Assembly (NCBI RefSeq): GCF_016599855.1
Contig: NZ_CP067041.1
Location: 682,001 to 746,000 of the forward strand
Reading direction: 5' to 3'
DNA length: 64,000 nucleotides
DNA from: Bradyrhizobium diazoefficiens
GTDB taxonomy: Bacteria; Pseudomonadota; Alphaproteobacteria; Rhizobiales; Xanthobacteraceae
How positions within the stretch are numbered: the first letter of the stretch is position 1; each line of letters opens with the position of its first letter. The position numbers were made by a program, and so were the translations under genes. The notes under the pieces were generated by a model. That model did no database searches. It was not told the DNA's origin and was given only the letters and a program-made list of their open reading frames with translations. Positions 49,366-59,264 of this stretch are shown piece by piece.

Positions 49366-50865
49366 ATGTTTCCCAAGCCGAAATCCGTGCTTTTGCCCAA
49401 CACCTACGCCTTCGAATCCGAGCCGATGGTGAAGCCGACCGGCTTTCGCGAATACGACGCGCGCTGGTTGTTCCAGAAGGAAATCAACCTGATGGGCGTG
49501 CAGGCGCTCGGGATGGGGCTCGGCGCGCTGATCGCCGAGCTCGGCGTCAAACAGGAGATCGTCACCGGCCATGATTTCCGCGGCTATTCGGCCTCGATCA
49601 AATATGCGCTGATCTCGGGCCTGATGGCGGCCGGGTGCACGGTGCACGACATCGGGCTTGCGGTGACGCCGATGGCCTATTTCGCGCAGTTCGATCTCGA
49701 CGTGCCCTGCGTCGCCATGGTCACGGCCTCGCACAACGACAATGGCTGGACCGGCGTGAAGATGGGTGCCAACCGCCCGCTGACTTTCGGCCCCGACGAG
49801 ATGACGCGGCTGAAGGAGATCGTGCTCAATGCCGAGTTCAAGAACAGGGCCGGCGGCGCCTACCAGTTCCACGAGAACTATCCGGCGCGCTACATCGCCG
49901 ATCTCACCGGCCGTCCAAAGCTGACGCGCAAGCTCAAGGTCGTGGCGGCCTGCGGCAACGGCACGGCGGGCGCGTTCGCGCCGCAGGTGCTGGAAGCGAT
50001 CGGCTGCGAGGTGATCCCGCTCGACGCCGAGCTCGACCACACCTTCCCGAAATACAATCCGAATCCGGAAGACATGGAGATGCTACACGCGATCCGCGAT
50101 GCGGTGCTGCATCACAAGGCCGATGTCGGCCTCGGCTTCGATGGCGACGGCGACCGTTGCGGCGTCGTCGACAACACCGGCGAGGAGATTTTTGCCGACA
50201 AGGTCGGCGTGATGCTCGCGCGCGACATGTCTGCGATCCACAAGGACGCGCAGTTCATCGTCGACGTGAAGTCGACCGGCCTGTTCATCACCGATCCCGT
50301 CCTGCAGAAGCAGGGCGCCAGGACCGCCTATTGGAAGACCGGCCATTCCTACATGAAGCGCCGCACCAACGAGACCGGTGCGCTCGCCGGCTTCGAGAAG
50401 TCCGGCCACTTCTTCTTCAACAAGCCCTATGGACGCGGCTATGACGACGGCCTGGTGTCGGCGCTCGCGATCTGCGACATGCTCGACCGCGCGCCCGGCA
50501 AGTCGATGGCCGATTTGAAGAACGCACTGCCAAAGACCTGGTCGTCGCCAACCATGTCGCCGCATTGTGCCGACGAGGTCAAATATGGCGTCATCGACAA
50601 GGTGGTGGAGCACTTCGAAGGCTTGCGGGCCAAGGACGCCAAGATTGGCGGCCAGTCGATCCGCGATCTCGTCACCGTCAACGGCGTGCGGGTCACGGTG
50701 GAAGACGGCAGCTGGGGCCTGGTGCGCGCCTCCTCCAACAAGCCCGAGCTCGTGGTCGTGGTCGAGAGCCCGGTCTCCGAGCAGCGTATGCACGACATGT
50801 TCGAGATGGTGAACAGCGTGCTACGCACGCATCCCGAAGTCGGCGAGTACAATCAGAAGATTTGA
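49366..50865 (+). CDS. Phosphomannomutase/phosphoglucomutase
   Basis: 499 residues. The phosphoserine loop is VTASHNDNGWTGVKMG, the metal loop GFDGDGDRCGVVDN, and the sugar-binding loop GEKSGH-like GFEKSGHFFFNKPYG. It swaps phosphate between positions 6 and 1 of mannose or glucose, feeding GDP-mannose or UDP-glucose and thereby the polysaccharide genes nearby. Its 3' end converges on the chemoreceptor gene. Sugar preference is uncertain. Confidence 0.94.
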   Translation: MFPKPKSVLLPNTYAFESEPMVKPTGFREYDARWLFQKEINLMGVQALGMGLGALIAELGVKQEIVTGHDFRGYSASIKYALISGLMAAGCTVHDIGLAVTPMAYFAQFDLDVPCVAMVTASHNDNGWTGVKMGANRPLTFGPDEMTRLKEIVLNAEFKNRAGGAYQFHENYPARYIADLTGRPKLTRKLKVVAACGNGTAGAFAPQVLEAIGCEVIPLDAELDHTFPKYNPNPEDMEMLHAIRDAVLHHKADVGLGFDGDGDRCGVVDNTGEEIFADKVGVMLARDMSAIHKDAQFIVDVKSTGLFITDPVLQKQGARTAYWKTGHSYMKRRTNETGALAGFEKSGHFFFNKPYGRGYDDGLVSALAICDMLDRAPGKSMADLKNALPKTWSSPTMSPHCADEVKYGVIDKVVEHFEGLRAKDAKIGGQSIRDLVTVNGVRVTVEDGSWGLVRASSNKPELVVVVESPVSEQRMHDMFEMVNSVLRTHPEVGEYNQKI

Positions 50866-50928
50866 GGCGAAATCGGCAGCGGCCTCCGGTAGCTCCCGAA
50901 GCCGCTTCCGATGCAATATGCCGGCGGC

Positions 50929-52395
50929 TTACGCCGCCCGTAGTGAGCCCAGAAAGCCTTCGACCTCGGACTTCAATTGACCGGATTGCGATGACAAGCC
51001 GTTTGCGGCATCGAGCAGCCGCGCGGTGAATTTGCTCGCTTCTTCCGAGGTCCGGCTGACGCTGAGGATGTTCTCGTTGACATCCCGCGTCCGGTCGGCT
51101 GCCTGTTGCAGGTTGTTGGCAATTGCACGCGTTGCCGCGCCCTGCTGATCCACGGCAGTCGCAATCTCGCTTGAGATCCGATCGATCTCGGCGATGGTGC
51201 CGCCGATTGCCTCGATGGCACCGACAGCATCGCCTGTGGCCGTCTGGATGTCGTGGATCTGAGCCGAAATTTCCTCGGTCGCCTTGGCCGTCTGATTGGC
51301 CAGTGCCTTGACTTCGCTGGCGACGACCGCAAACCCCCTGCCATGTTCGCCGGCCCGAGCGGCCTCGATGGTGGCGTTCAGGGCCAACAAGTTGGTCTGG
51401 CTGGCGATGCTCTGGATCAACGTCACCACTTCGCCGATCTTTTGCGTCCCGGCAGCTAGCATTTCGACGACCGCGTTGGTGCGCCGCGCTTCGTCGGCGG
51501 CCTTCGCGGCAATCTGAGCAGACCGCGTCACCTGCTCGGAGATGCTGTTGATCGAAGCCGTGAGTTCCTCGGTCGCCGCCGCAACGGTGTCCACATTTGT
51601 CGAAGCCTGGCTCGAGGCCGTGGTTGCCGCCGCCGTCTGCCGCATCGCTTCCGCGTTGCTGCCCGTCATCGACTGAGATAGTCCCTGCATCTCGCCTGCC
51701 GCGCGGGCGACCGCCTCGACCACGCCGCTGATCTTCTGCTCAAAACCACCCGCGAGTTGGCGCCGGGTTTCGTCGCGCTTTCGCTTGGCTTGCTCGGCCT
51801 CTTGTCGATTGGCATTGGCGCGGGCTTCGGCCGCGCTCGCAGCGTCGGCCTCGGCTTTCTTTTGTGCGGCCGTCTCGAACAGCTGCGAGAGCGTGTGCGC
51901 GAGCCAGATCAGGATCCCGGCCTCGATCAAGAGAATGACGGCGTGCAGAACGACCCGCCCGAGATCGGCGCCGCCTGGATAGATGGCCGCCGGCAGAACG
52001 AAATTCAGCGTCAAATGGTGCAATGCGACCGCGACCGTGCCTGCGACGATCGGACGATAGTCGCAGTAGGCGACAAGACATGCCAACGCTGCGAAGAAAT
52101 ACATGTGCATGTCGACCTGCCAGGCGTGACCGGCGAACTGGAACACCAACATCGAGACGCCGGCCATCAGTGCGACGGCGAAGATCATTTGGGTCGAAGG
52201 TCCGTTCCCCGCCGTCCGCCACGAGACGCCCGCGGCCAGCGCCATCGCGGCCATGAAAGTGGCAGGGACGACCCACCCGGCTCCCAGCATCACGCCGGCG
52301 ACGACAGCGATCGGGACATGCAGACAGAGCACCGCGAGCAAAATCCTGCTGGTGGTCTCACGCAGGTTTGCCAGTTCATCGCCCTCGAAGGTCAT
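50929..52395 (-). CDS. Methyl-accepting chemotaxis protein
   Basis: About 488 residues. Roughly six membrane segments fill the first 175 residues (ILLAVLCLHVPIAVVAGV and others), unlike the usual two-segment receptor. A charged coiled-coil (AQKKAEADAASAAEARANAN) leads to the signalling tip SQTNLLALNATIEAARAGE and HGRGFAVVASEVKALA. No HAMP is obvious. ATG 52395 has GAGG seven bases upstream and is preferred to GTG 52401. It follows the 115-residue gene by nine bases. Confidence 0.92.
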   Translation of the reverse strand: MTFEGDELANLRETTSRILLAVLCLHVPIAVVAGVMLGAGWVVPATFMAAMALAAGVSWRTAGNGPSTQMIFAVALMAGVSMLVFQFAGHAWQVDMHMYFFAALACLVAYCDYRPIVAGTVAVALHHLTLNFVLPAAIYPGGADLGRVVLHAVILLIEAGILIWLAHTLSQLFETAAQKKAEADAASAAEARANANRQEAEQAKRKRDETRRQLAGGFEQKISGVVEAVARAAGEMQGLSQSMTGSNAEAMRQTAAATTASSQASTNVDTVAAATEELTASINSISEQVTRSAQIAAKAADEARRTNAVVEMLAAGTQKIGEVVTLIQSIASQTNLLALNATIEAARAGEHGRGFAVVASEVKALANQTAKATEEISAQIHDIQTATGDAVGAIEAIGGTIAEIDRISSEIATAVDQQGAATRAIANNLQQAADRTRDVNENILSVSRTSEEASKFTARLLDAANGLSSQSGQLKSEVEGFLGSLRAA

Positions 52396-52404
52396 CCCCA
52401 CACC

Positions 52405-52752
52405 TCAATTGATTTCCTCGAAGCAGGCGCCGATCGACTGCGGGTCAAAGATCACCCAAGCTCCTGCTTCACGCAGCCTGGTCAGCCCGTCATTGTCGTC
52501 GGGACGTACCACCATAACGGCAGGAATACCTGTCGTTCGGACGACCGCTGCGTTCGCGGATGCCACGGCTAGGAACACCTGCTGTGTGCTCCACCATGGC
52601 GGAAATGCCACCGCGACCACCTCGGCGCCCGTCCGCACCCGCAACGAGAGCGCGGCGATTGCCAGCCAGCTCGCGAGCAGCAAGGCTGCCGCGTTCAGCC
52701 ATAACGGCCGCCGTAGCGTTCGGATATTCCCCGACTCCATTGCCGGAATCAT
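52405..52752 (-). CDS. Membrane-anchored protein paired with the chemoreceptor
   Basis: 115 residues. One membrane segment (LWLNAAALLLASWLAIAALS) is followed by an 80-residue outward domain containing VVAVAFPPWWSTQQVFLAVA and GIPAVMVVRPDDNDGLTRL. It ends nine bases before the chemoreceptor, so the two are probably coupled. The family is not recognised. It could supply sensing or assembly for the receptor; that is inference. Confidence 0.7.
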   Translation of the reverse strand: MIPAMESGNIRTLRRPLWLNAAALLLASWLAIAALSLRVRTGAEVVAVAFPPWWSTQQVFLAVASANAAVVRTTGIPAVMVVRPDDNDGLTRLREAGAWVIFDPQSIGACFEEIN

Positions 52753-52829
52753 ATCGCGACAGAGCTAACGGTCAGTAAATCCCTGGGATGAAGTAGCGGC
52801 GCTATGCTCGCGATAGTGGCGGCGACGTC

Positions 52830-53339
52830 TTACGCCGCCGCCACCGCCGGGATCGGCAGCGCAGTGACCGACTTGATCTTCTCCATCGCGAAGCGCGAGG
52901 TGACGTTCTTAAGCGGCACGGCCGCGATCAGCTTCTTGTAGAAGACGTCATAGGCCTGCATGTCCGCGACCACGACGCGCAGCATGTAATCGACGTCGCC
53001 GGCCATCCGGTAGAACTCCATCACCTCGGGCATGGCGCTGACGGCTTCGGCGAACTTCTTGAGCCAGGCGTCGGAATGATCGGAACTCTCCACCGACACG
53101 AACACGGAGATGCCGAGCCCGATCTTGTTCTGGTCGACCAGCGCCACCCGCTTCAGGATCACGCCGTCGGCCTCCAGGCGCTGGATACGCTTCCAGCAGG
53201 GGGTCGAGGACAGGCCCACGCGGTCGCCGATTTCGGCAACGGACAGGGAGGCATCCTCCTGGAGCACCATCAGGATCTTGCGGTCGATGGCGTCGAGGCG
53301 GCGGCTAGTCTCGGGAATCTGGACGGCGACATCGGTCAT
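52830..53339 (-). CDS. Lrp/AsnC family transcriptional regulator
   Basis: 169 residues. The N-terminal helix-turn-helix (LSVAEIGDRVGLSSTPCWKR) is followed by the RAM ligand-sensing domain (MPEVMEFYRMAGDVDYMLRV). Such proteins sense amino acids and often control a neighbouring gene. No amino-acid operon is directly adjacent; the ligand is unknown. A palindromic gtggcggcg/cgccgccac lies across the stop codon. Confidence 0.93.
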   Translation of the reverse strand: MTDVAVQIPETSRRLDAIDRKILMVLQEDASLSVAEIGDRVGLSSTPCWKRIQRLEADGVILKRVALVDQNKIGLGISVFVSVESSDHSDAWLKKFAEAVSAMPEVMEFYRMAGDVDYMLRVVVADMQAYDVFYKKLIAAVPLKNVTSRFAMEKIKSVTALPIPAVAAA

Positions 53340-53436
53340 CTGAAGAACTTTGTTCCATAAATAGGGTTGAGGTACCTCATATATAGAAAAATCTTCTACC
53401 GCAAGCTCATATTCTCGGCGGGTGGGCAGAATGGCT

Positions 53437-54360
53437 TTAGAGCCTGCTGCTTAAAAACCCTTCGAGTTCAATGCGTTGCGGGGCGGCTGAGCCGCCGCCA
53501 TGGCGGGTGCATTTCAGCGCCGCGGCGGCCGCGGCGAATTGCAGCGCCTCCCGCACACTGCTGCCCTCGGCGAGCCGAAGCGTGAACGCGCCGTGGAAAA
53601 CGTCGCCGGCGCCAAGCGTATCGACGGCCTCGACCGGGAAGGCCGGCGTCTCCTCCAGCGTGCCCGCCTCATTCAGCCAGATCGTGCCGCGCGGGCCGCG
53701 GGTGGCGGCGAGGAAAGCGGGCGTCAGCCCGGCCAGCCGTTTTAACGCCTCGCCGTCGTCGGCGATGCCGGCCGTCTCCCGCACCTGCTCACTGGCGAAC
53801 AACAGATGCGAGGCGGCCGTGAGCAGGCCATCAGTCAGCGCCATCGCGCGGTCGACGCCGACGATGACGGGAATGCCGCGCCGGCGCGCCTCAGCGCAGA
53901 GATCGATGCAGAAGGTGCCGCAGCGGCTCTCGACGAGGACCGCCTGACAATCGGCGAGCAACTCGTCTGCATCGGACAGCTTCACACCCCACAGCGCCGG
54001 ATCGCGATAGATCGTCAGCGTTCGTTCGCCTGTTATGTCGATGATGATCGCAGAGACGGGCGTGGCCGCACCCGGCATGCCCACGACATGTCTGATGTCG
54101 ATGTCCTCGGCGGCCATCCGCTCGAGGATGAAGCTGCTCGACGTCTCCCGCGCATCGCCCATCGGCCCGGCAAACGCGACGCGGCCGCCGAGCCGTACCA
54201 TCGCGATCGCGGCATTGAGCGCATTGCCGCCGCAGATCTCGGCAAGATGCGTGGCGTTGGCCTTGCTGCCGCGCTCCGGCACGGAAACGACCCGAAAGGT
54301 GAGGTCGCGCACGGGAATGCCGATGCAGAGAATACGCGGTGCGATCCCGGATAGCACCAT
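53437..54360 (-). CDS. PfkB family sugar/nucleoside kinase
   Basis: 307 residues. The PfkB signature is EAVDTLGAGDVFHGAFTLRL, with the catalytic aspartate in GAGD, and the N-terminal GGNALNAAIAMVRLGGRVA contributes to sugar binding. The substrate (ribokinase-like, 2-keto-3-deoxygluconate or another sugar) cannot be set from sequence. It follows nudC by six bases. Confidence 0.9.
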   Translation of the reverse strand: MVLSGIAPRILCIGIPVRDLTFRVVSVPERGSKANATHLAEICGGNALNAAIAMVRLGGRVAFAGPMGDARETSSSFILERMAAEDIDIRHVVGMPGAATPVSAIIIDITGERTLTIYRDPALWGVKLSDADELLADCQAVLVESRCGTFCIDLCAEARRRGIPVIVGVDRAMALTDGLLTAASHLLFASEQVRETAGIADDGEALKRLAGLTPAFLAATRGPRGTIWLNEAGTLEETPAFPVEAVDTLGAGDVFHGAFTLRLAEGSSVREALQFAAAAAALKCTRHGGGSAAPQRIELEGFLSSRL

Positions 54361-54366
54361 TGGCGG

Positions 54367-55305
54367 TCAGCTGTTGTCGTGCACCCAGCGGCCGAGCAAA
54401 TGATGCGCGATCGCAAAGGGATGCGGGCCGGCGAGCCCGTCGGGATGCGTCCGCGTCAGCATCAGGGCGGCTTCGTCGCGCGTGAACCAGCGCGCATCCT
54501 CGAGCTCGGAATGATCGATGACGATGTCCTCGTTCAACGCCCGCGCGCTGCAACCGATCATCAGCGACGACGGATATGGCCAGGGCTGTGTCATGTAATA
54601 CTGCACGTCGGTGCAGCGGATTCCGGACTCTTCGAAAATCTCGCGGCGTACTGCGTCCTCGATCGTCTCGGCGGCCTCGACGAAGCCCGCGAGGCAGGAA
54701 TACATGCCCGGCGGAAACTGCTTCTGGCGGCCGAGCAGGCATTTTTCTCCGGAGGCGACGTGCATGATGACGACAGGATCGGTCCGCGGGAAATGCTCGG
54801 CCTTGCAAGCAGGGCATTCGCGCTTCCAGCCGCCTTCCTTCATCACGCTGCGCGTGCCGCAATTGGCGCAATAGCCGTGGCGCTGATGCCAACCCACCAT
54901 CGACTTCGCCATTGCGATCGCCGACAGCTCGTTGGGCGGGATCGCGCCCTGCATCGCCATACCGCGCAGCTCGGTGACGGTGTAGTCCTCGCGCCCGATC
55001 AGCTTTTCGGCGGCGGCCTGCGACAGGCCCATGCCGAACACCGCAGCGCCGTCGCGCAGCCCTAAGAAGATCGTGCCGGGATTGGCGCCGCATTTCAGCG
55101 CCTCGTCGATGGAGAGTAGTGCGCGCGTCTTGTCGCCGTCGCGCTTCACCAGCAGCGAGTCGCGATAGACGACATAGGCGCGTGATGACGGCTTCTGCTC
55201 CATCGCGAACAGCTTTTCGTCATCGCGGCGCAGATGCGCGGCGCGATCGAGGACGTTTGTGACGAAGGCCGGCTGTCCCAGCGGAAACGAGTCGAATGCT
55301 GACAT
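54367..55305 (-). CDS. nudC: NAD(H)/RNA-cap diphosphatase NudC
   Basis: 312 residues. The zinc-ribbon cysteines are visible in HRHGYCANCGTRS-like HGYCANCGT and RECPACKAEHFPRTDP. The Nudix box runs GFVEAAETIEDAVRREIFEE with the final residues SGI. The enzyme splits NADH to NMN and AMP and removes NAD caps from RNA. ATG 55305 is more probable than an upstream ATG at 55320. It lies in a run of HIT, nudC and PfkB. Confidence 0.93.
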   Translation of the reverse strand: MSAFDSFPLGQPAFVTNVLDRAAHLRRDDEKLFAMEQKPSSRAYVVYRDSLLVKRDGDKTRALLSIDEALKCGANPGTIFLGLRDGAAVFGMGLSQAAAEKLIGREDYTVTELRGMAMQGAIPPNELSAIAMAKSMVGWHQRHGYCANCGTRSVMKEGGWKRECPACKAEHFPRTDPVVIMHVASGEKCLLGRQKQFPPGMYSCLAGFVEAAETIEDAVRREIFEESGIRCTDVQYYMTQPWPYPSSLMIGCSARALNEDIVIDHSELEDARWFTRDEAALMLTRTHPDGLAGPHPFAIAHHLLGRWVHDNS

Positions 55306-55316
55306 TTCTTGTTCTT

Positions 55317-55736
55317 TCAACCCAACCAGATCTTGCGGCGGAGCGCGCTGATGAAATTCTGCACCTCGGTGGCGTCATGCGCCAAGGGCGACATCACGCC
55401 CCAGACCGGCCGCGGCCAGGCGGCGTCGCTGGTGCGGCGTGCAATGATATGAACATGAAGCTGCGGCACGAGGTTGCCGAGCGCCGCGATATTGAGCTTG
55501 TCGCATTTGGTGATCTCCTTCAGCGCGCGCGAGACGCGGGAGATCTCCGTCATCAACTGCGCCTGCTGGACTTCGTCGAGGTCGATGATCTCGACCGCGT
55601 CAGTGCGCCGCGGCACCAGCAGCAGCCAGGGATAATGCGCGTCCTTGATGACCAGCACCTTCGACAACGGCAAATCGCCGATGTCGATGGTGTCCTCTTT
55701 CAGGCGGGAGTGCAGCGACCAGGCGGGTTCGGGCAT
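55317..55736 (-). CDS. HIT family protein
   Basis: 139 residues. The histidine triad is VPQLHVHIIAR, with KVLVIKDAHYPWLLLVPRR upstream. HIT enzymes hydrolyse nucleotide-linked phosphates or transfer nucleotides. I chose ATG 55736 (MPEPAWSLHSRL); ATG 55784 is possible. It precedes nudC by 11 bases, so the two nucleotide-handling genes may share a message. Confidence 0.88.
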   Translation of the reverse strand: MPEPAWSLHSRLKEDTIDIGDLPLSKVLVIKDAHYPWLLLVPRRTDAVEIIDLDEVQQAQLMTEISRVSRALKEITKCDKLNIAALGNLVPQLHVHIIARRTSDAAWPRPVWGVMSPLAHDATEVQNFISALRRKIWLG

Positions 55737-55921
55737 ATGCGTTTCCGGATAGCCCGACGGGACGGGCACGTTTGGTCCGACCATACGATACGGAGTTAGC
55801 GAGGGGAAGGTTGAGGCCCCGCTAGTACCGCATACTCGATCGCCGTCCCGGGTCTGCGCTTGCGCTTGCCCGGAACGACGATCGAGTTTGTGTCGGCGGT
55901 CGTCGTCTATGCCGGCGCTCC

Positions 55922-57049
55922 CTACGCCTCCGCCAGCACCCGCGCATTGGCGCGGATGGAGGCTTCGCTGACAGCGATGCCGAGGCCAGGGCCATCCGGC
56001 ACCACCACATGACCGCTGCGGTTGGCAACGCGCTCTTCCAGCACGTCCTCGGTCAGCACGTGATGCGGCATATAGAATTCGCAGCCGAGCGAGATGCCCG
56101 GTGTGGCCGCGATCAGCTGCGTGCCGGCGGCAAGGCCAATGCCGCCCTCCCACAGCGTGCCGCCATAGCCGGGCAGGCCGGCAATGTCGGCGATCGCCAT
56201 GATCGCCTGCGCCTCGAACAGGCCGCCGGCCTTCATCAGTTTGATCGAGACCGCATCGGCCGCCTCGCGGCGCACCACCTCCATCATGTCGCGGCGGTCG
56301 AAGCAGCTTTCGTCGGCGAGCACGGGCGTTTCCAGCGCCGCGGTCAGCTGCGCCATCACGTCAAGAAATTTGCGCGGCACCGGCTGCTCGATGAAAGTCG
56401 GCGCGAATTCCTCGACGTCGCGCAGGATCTTGATTGCGCCGAACGGCGCCAGCGCCTGGTTGTAGTCGACGCGGAGGTCGACCTTGTCGCCGAATTCCTT
56501 GCGGATCGCTTCGAGATGGTCGAGATCATCGCGATGCGGCTTCACGCCGGTCTTGACCTTGTAGATGGCATTGCCGTCCGGAACCATTTTTCGCATGCGC
56601 TCGAGATCGGCAGCGAAATCGGGGTCGGCAATCGAGAAGGAGAGGGGGATCGTGTCACGTACGCGGCCGCCGAGGAGGTCCGCAACCGACAGTCCCGACG
56701 ATTTGCCGACGATGTCGAGCAGTGCCATCTCGATTGCAACCTTGGCCTCGGCATGTCCGACCAGCGCGCGATCGAGCTCGGCCATCATCGCGCGGATGCG
56801 GCGCACGGGTTTACCCAGCACGATCGGTCGCAGATAGACGTCGAGTGCGGAGAACGCCGCTTCAGCCGTTCCCGTGAATACCTCCCACGGCGCCGCCTCG
56901 CCCCAGCCGATCACGCCGTCGCTCGACGTCAGCTCGATCAGCACGCGCTTCACCGTGCCCTTGACGTTGCCGACGCCTTGCAGGCGCGCCATCTTGATCG
57001 GGCTTTCGATCAGGAACAGCCTGAGACGTTCGATGGTCGCTTCGGTCAT
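55922..57049 (-). CDS. Enolase-superfamily enzyme (muconate cycloisomerase/mandelate racemase type)
   Basis: 375 residues. The KxK-type base is in AIYKVKTGVKP, metal ligands are in DLRVDYNQALAPFG, PTFIEQPVPR and VLADESCFDR, and the opposing lysine in SIKLMKAGG. These enzymes abstract an alpha proton next to a carboxylate. The neighbouring SDR and polar amino-acid ABC genes suggest an amino- or sugar-acid substrate. It overlaps the SDR stop by four bases. Confidence 0.92.
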   Translation of the reverse strand: MTEATIERLRLFLIESPIKMARLQGVGNVKGTVKRVLIELTSSDGVIGWGEAAPWEVFTGTAEAAFSALDVYLRPIVLGKPVRRIRAMMAELDRALVGHAEAKVAIEMALLDIVGKSSGLSVADLLGGRVRDTIPLSFSIADPDFAADLERMRKMVPDGNAIYKVKTGVKPHRDDLDHLEAIRKEFGDKVDLRVDYNQALAPFGAIKILRDVEEFAPTFIEQPVPRKFLDVMAQLTAALETPVLADESCFDRRDMMEVVRREAADAVSIKLMKAGGLFEAQAIMAIADIAGLPGYGGTLWEGGIGLAAGTQLIAATPGISLGCEFYMPHHVLTEDVLEERVANRSGHVVVPDGPGLGIAVSEASIRANARVLAEA

Positions 57050-57801
57050 GTCAGGCCTCCATTGACGTGCCAGATCTGGCCGGTGACGTAGGATGTTTTC
57101 GGGGATGCCAGGAAGGCGATGATCTCGGCGACTTCCGCCGGCCGCCCGCGGCGGCGCATCGGGATCAGCGCCTCGGTCGCCGCGATTTGCTCGGGCGACA
57201 GCCGGCTCTCGCCCGGTCTGTCCTTGACGATGAGCCCCGGGGAAACTGCGTTGACGGTAATGCTATCTTTGGCGAGCTCGATCGCGGTCAGCCGCACCAG
57301 CGCTTCCAACGCGGAGCGGCTCGCGGCCGTCGCCGCGAACGGCGCGAATTCGGGCCGGATCGCGTGCGCGACGAAGGACGACACCGCGACGATCCGCGCA
57401 TCCTGCCCGGCCCGCAGCAGCGGAAGCGCGGCCTCGACCATTCGCGTGAAGGCCAGCGCCGATTCATCCATCGCCTGCCGAAACTGGTCCGGCGGCGTGC
57501 CGATGGCGCTGCCGCGGCGGGCGTGGCCGCCAATCAGGATCAATCCGTCGAGCCGGCCAAAGGCGCGTTGCGCGGCGGCAATGGCATCGGTGGTCGCATT
57601 CTCCTCGGCGAGATCGCCGAGGCACTTTGCGACAACAGCGCCTTTCGCTTCGGCATCTGCGGCGGTCGCATCGAGTCCGGCCTCGTTCGAGCGCGTGTGC
57701 AGAACGAGCCCGACGCCAGGCGCCGCGAGCAGTCTTGCGGTGGCGCGGCCGATGCCGCTGGCGGCGCCAGTGAGGAGATAGACCCGGTCGAGATCAGGCA
57801 T
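57046..57801 (-). CDS. SDR family oxidoreductase
   Basis: About 251 residues. The Rossmann start is LLTGAASGIGRATARLLA. The catalytic Tyr/Lys position reads TAASRSALEALV-like, where Tyr would be expected before SxxK; the usual YxxxK is replaced (AATAASRSALEALVRL), so activity is uncertain. The C-terminal part (MRRRGRPAEVAEIIAFLASP) is normal. Its ATG shares one base with the ABC ATPase stop, and it overlaps the enolase-type gene by four bases. Confidence 0.88.
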   Translation of the reverse strand: MPDLDRVYLLTGAASGIGRATARLLAAPGVGLVLHTRSNEAGLDATAADAEAKGAVVAKCLGDLAEENATTDAIAAAQRAFGRLDGLILIGGHARRGSAIGTPPDQFRQAMDESALAFTRMVEAALPLLRAGQDARIVAVSSFVAHAIRPEFAPFAATAASRSALEALVRLTAIELAKDSITVNAVSPGLIVKDRPGESRLSPEQIAATEALIPMRRRGRPAEVAEIIAFLASPKTSYVTGQIWHVNGGLT

Positions 57802-58595
57802 CACGATGCCGTGGCGGCCGGCGGCAGCGCGCCGGTGCGGTGGAAATGGCTGAGAAAGGCGCGCGTTGCGGCTTCCCTGGGATTGTCGATCACCTGCCGC
57901 GCCGGGCCTTCCTCGACCACGACGCCGTCGCGCATGAAGATCAGGCGGTCGGCGACTTCACGGGCGAATGCGATCTCGTGCGTCACGATCACCATGGTCA
58001 TGCCCTCAGACGCGAGTTGCTGGATCACATTCAGAACCTCGCCGACCAGCTCAGGATCGAGCGCCGAGGTGGCCTCGTCAAACAGCATCACATCAGGCTC
58101 CATTGCCAGCGCGCGTGCGATCGCGACGCGCTGCTTCTGTCCGCCGGACAGCATCGCCGGATATTGGTCCGCCTTCTCGGCAAGACCGACCTTGGCGAGC
58201 TGTGCACGCGCGAGTTTCTCGGCGTCGGCCTTGGCCATGCGCCGCACCGTGACCGGTCCCTCCATCACGTTCTCAAGCGTCGTCATGTGCGGGAACAGGT
58301 TGAAGTGCTGGAACACCATGCCGGTGGTGGCGCGGAACTTTGCGAGAGTCTTCACGTCCGGCGGCTTGGTGCCTTCGCCTAACTGGAAGTGCGTATCGCC
58401 GACACGGACGCTGCCGCCGTCGGGCACGACCAATAGATTAATGCAGCGGAGCAGGGTCGACTTGCCGGAGCCCGACGGGCCGATCAGCGCCACGACGCCG
58501 CCCTTGGCGACATCGAGGCTGATGTTCTTCAAGACCTCGTTGCTGCCAAAACTCTTCCGCAGACCGCGGATCTCGATTTTTGAGGGCTCGCTCAT
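57801..58595 (-). CDS. Amino-acid-type ABC transporter ATP-binding protein
   Basis: 264 residues of the GlnQ/HisP type. Walker A is [15 protein letters not shown], the signature [15 protein letters not shown] and Walker [16 protein letters not shown]. It overlaps the permease gene by four bases and the SDR gene by one base, so the whole set is one coupled operon. It powers uptake of a polar amino acid or related compound. Confidence 0.94.
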   Translation of the reverse strand: MSEPSKIEIRGLRKSFGSNEVLKNISLDVAKGGVVALIGPSGSGKSTLLRCINLLVVPDGGSVRVGDTHFQLGEGTKPPDVKTLAKFRATTGMVFQHFNLFPHMTTLENVMEGPVTVRRMAKADAEKLARAQLAKVGLAEKADQYPAMLSGGQKQRVAIARALAMEPDVMLFDEATSALDPELVGEVLNVIQQLASEGMTMVIVTHEIAFAREVADRLIFMRDGVVVEEGPARQVIDNPREAATRAFLSHFHRTGALPPAATAS

Positions 58596-59254
58596 TCGCC
58601 GACCGCCAGCCGTTTCTCGCCGCGCCGGACGATGATGGTCAGCGGAATCAGGATCGCCGCATAGGCGACCGCAACCGCGGTGTAGGTCTCCAGCGGCCGG
58701 TAGCTGTCATGGGCAGCGACCTGGCTCTGATAGACCAGATCAGGCACCGCCAGCACCGAGACTAGCGAGGTGTTCTTGAACTGGATGATCGACTGGTTCA
58801 TCAGCGCCGGGATCATGCGCTTGATTGCCTGCGGCAGCACAATGCGGCGCATGCTCTGGCCCGGCGTCATGCCGAGCGCAGCGCCGGCTTCGGTTTGACC
58901 GCGGTCGATCGAGATGATGCCGCCGCGGATGATCTCCGAATAGAACGAGCCGCCATAGAGCGAGAGCGCCAGCGCTGACGCCGTGATTGGGGTCATCTCG
59001 ACGCCGGCGAGGATCGGCAGCGCATAATAGAACCAGATCAGCTGCACCAGGATCGGCGTGCAGCGGAACGCTTCGATGAAGGTGAGCGCGGTGAGGCGCA
59101 CCGCCTTGAAGCGCGAGAGGGTACCGAACGCGCCGAGCAGGCCGAACACCAGTCCGAGCAGCACGATGACCACGGTGAAGCCGACGGTGACGCCGAGCCC
59201 ATTGAGGAAGAGCCAGCGATAGCTCCAGAGGATGCCGAAGTCCCACTGATACAT
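58592..59254 (-). CDS. Amino-acid-type ABC transporter permease
   Basis: 220 residues with about five membrane segments and the EAA loop ([20 protein letters not shown]). It also shows [10 protein letters not shown], typical of HisMQ/GltJK permeases. Only one permease gene is present; many relatives use two different subunits. It may form a homodimer. It ends overlapping the ATPase start. Confidence 0.93.
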   Translation of the reverse strand: MYQWDFGILWSYRWLFLNGLGVTVGFTVVIVLLGLVFGLLGAFGTLSRFKAVRLTALTFIEAFRCTPILVQLIWFYYALPILAGVEMTPITASALALSLYGGSFYSEIIRGGIISIDRGQTEAGAALGMTPGQSMRRIVLPQAIKRMIPALMNQSIIQFKNTSLVSVLAVPDLVYQSQVAAHDSYRPLETYTAVAVAYAAILIPLTIIVRRGEKRLAVGE

Positions 59255-59264
59255 GCGTGTTCTC

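Noticed and set aside
52815..52850. Palindrome over the end of the Lrp gene as a terminator
   Set aside because: It comes from the run of GCG-type alanine codons and is not followed by a T-run.
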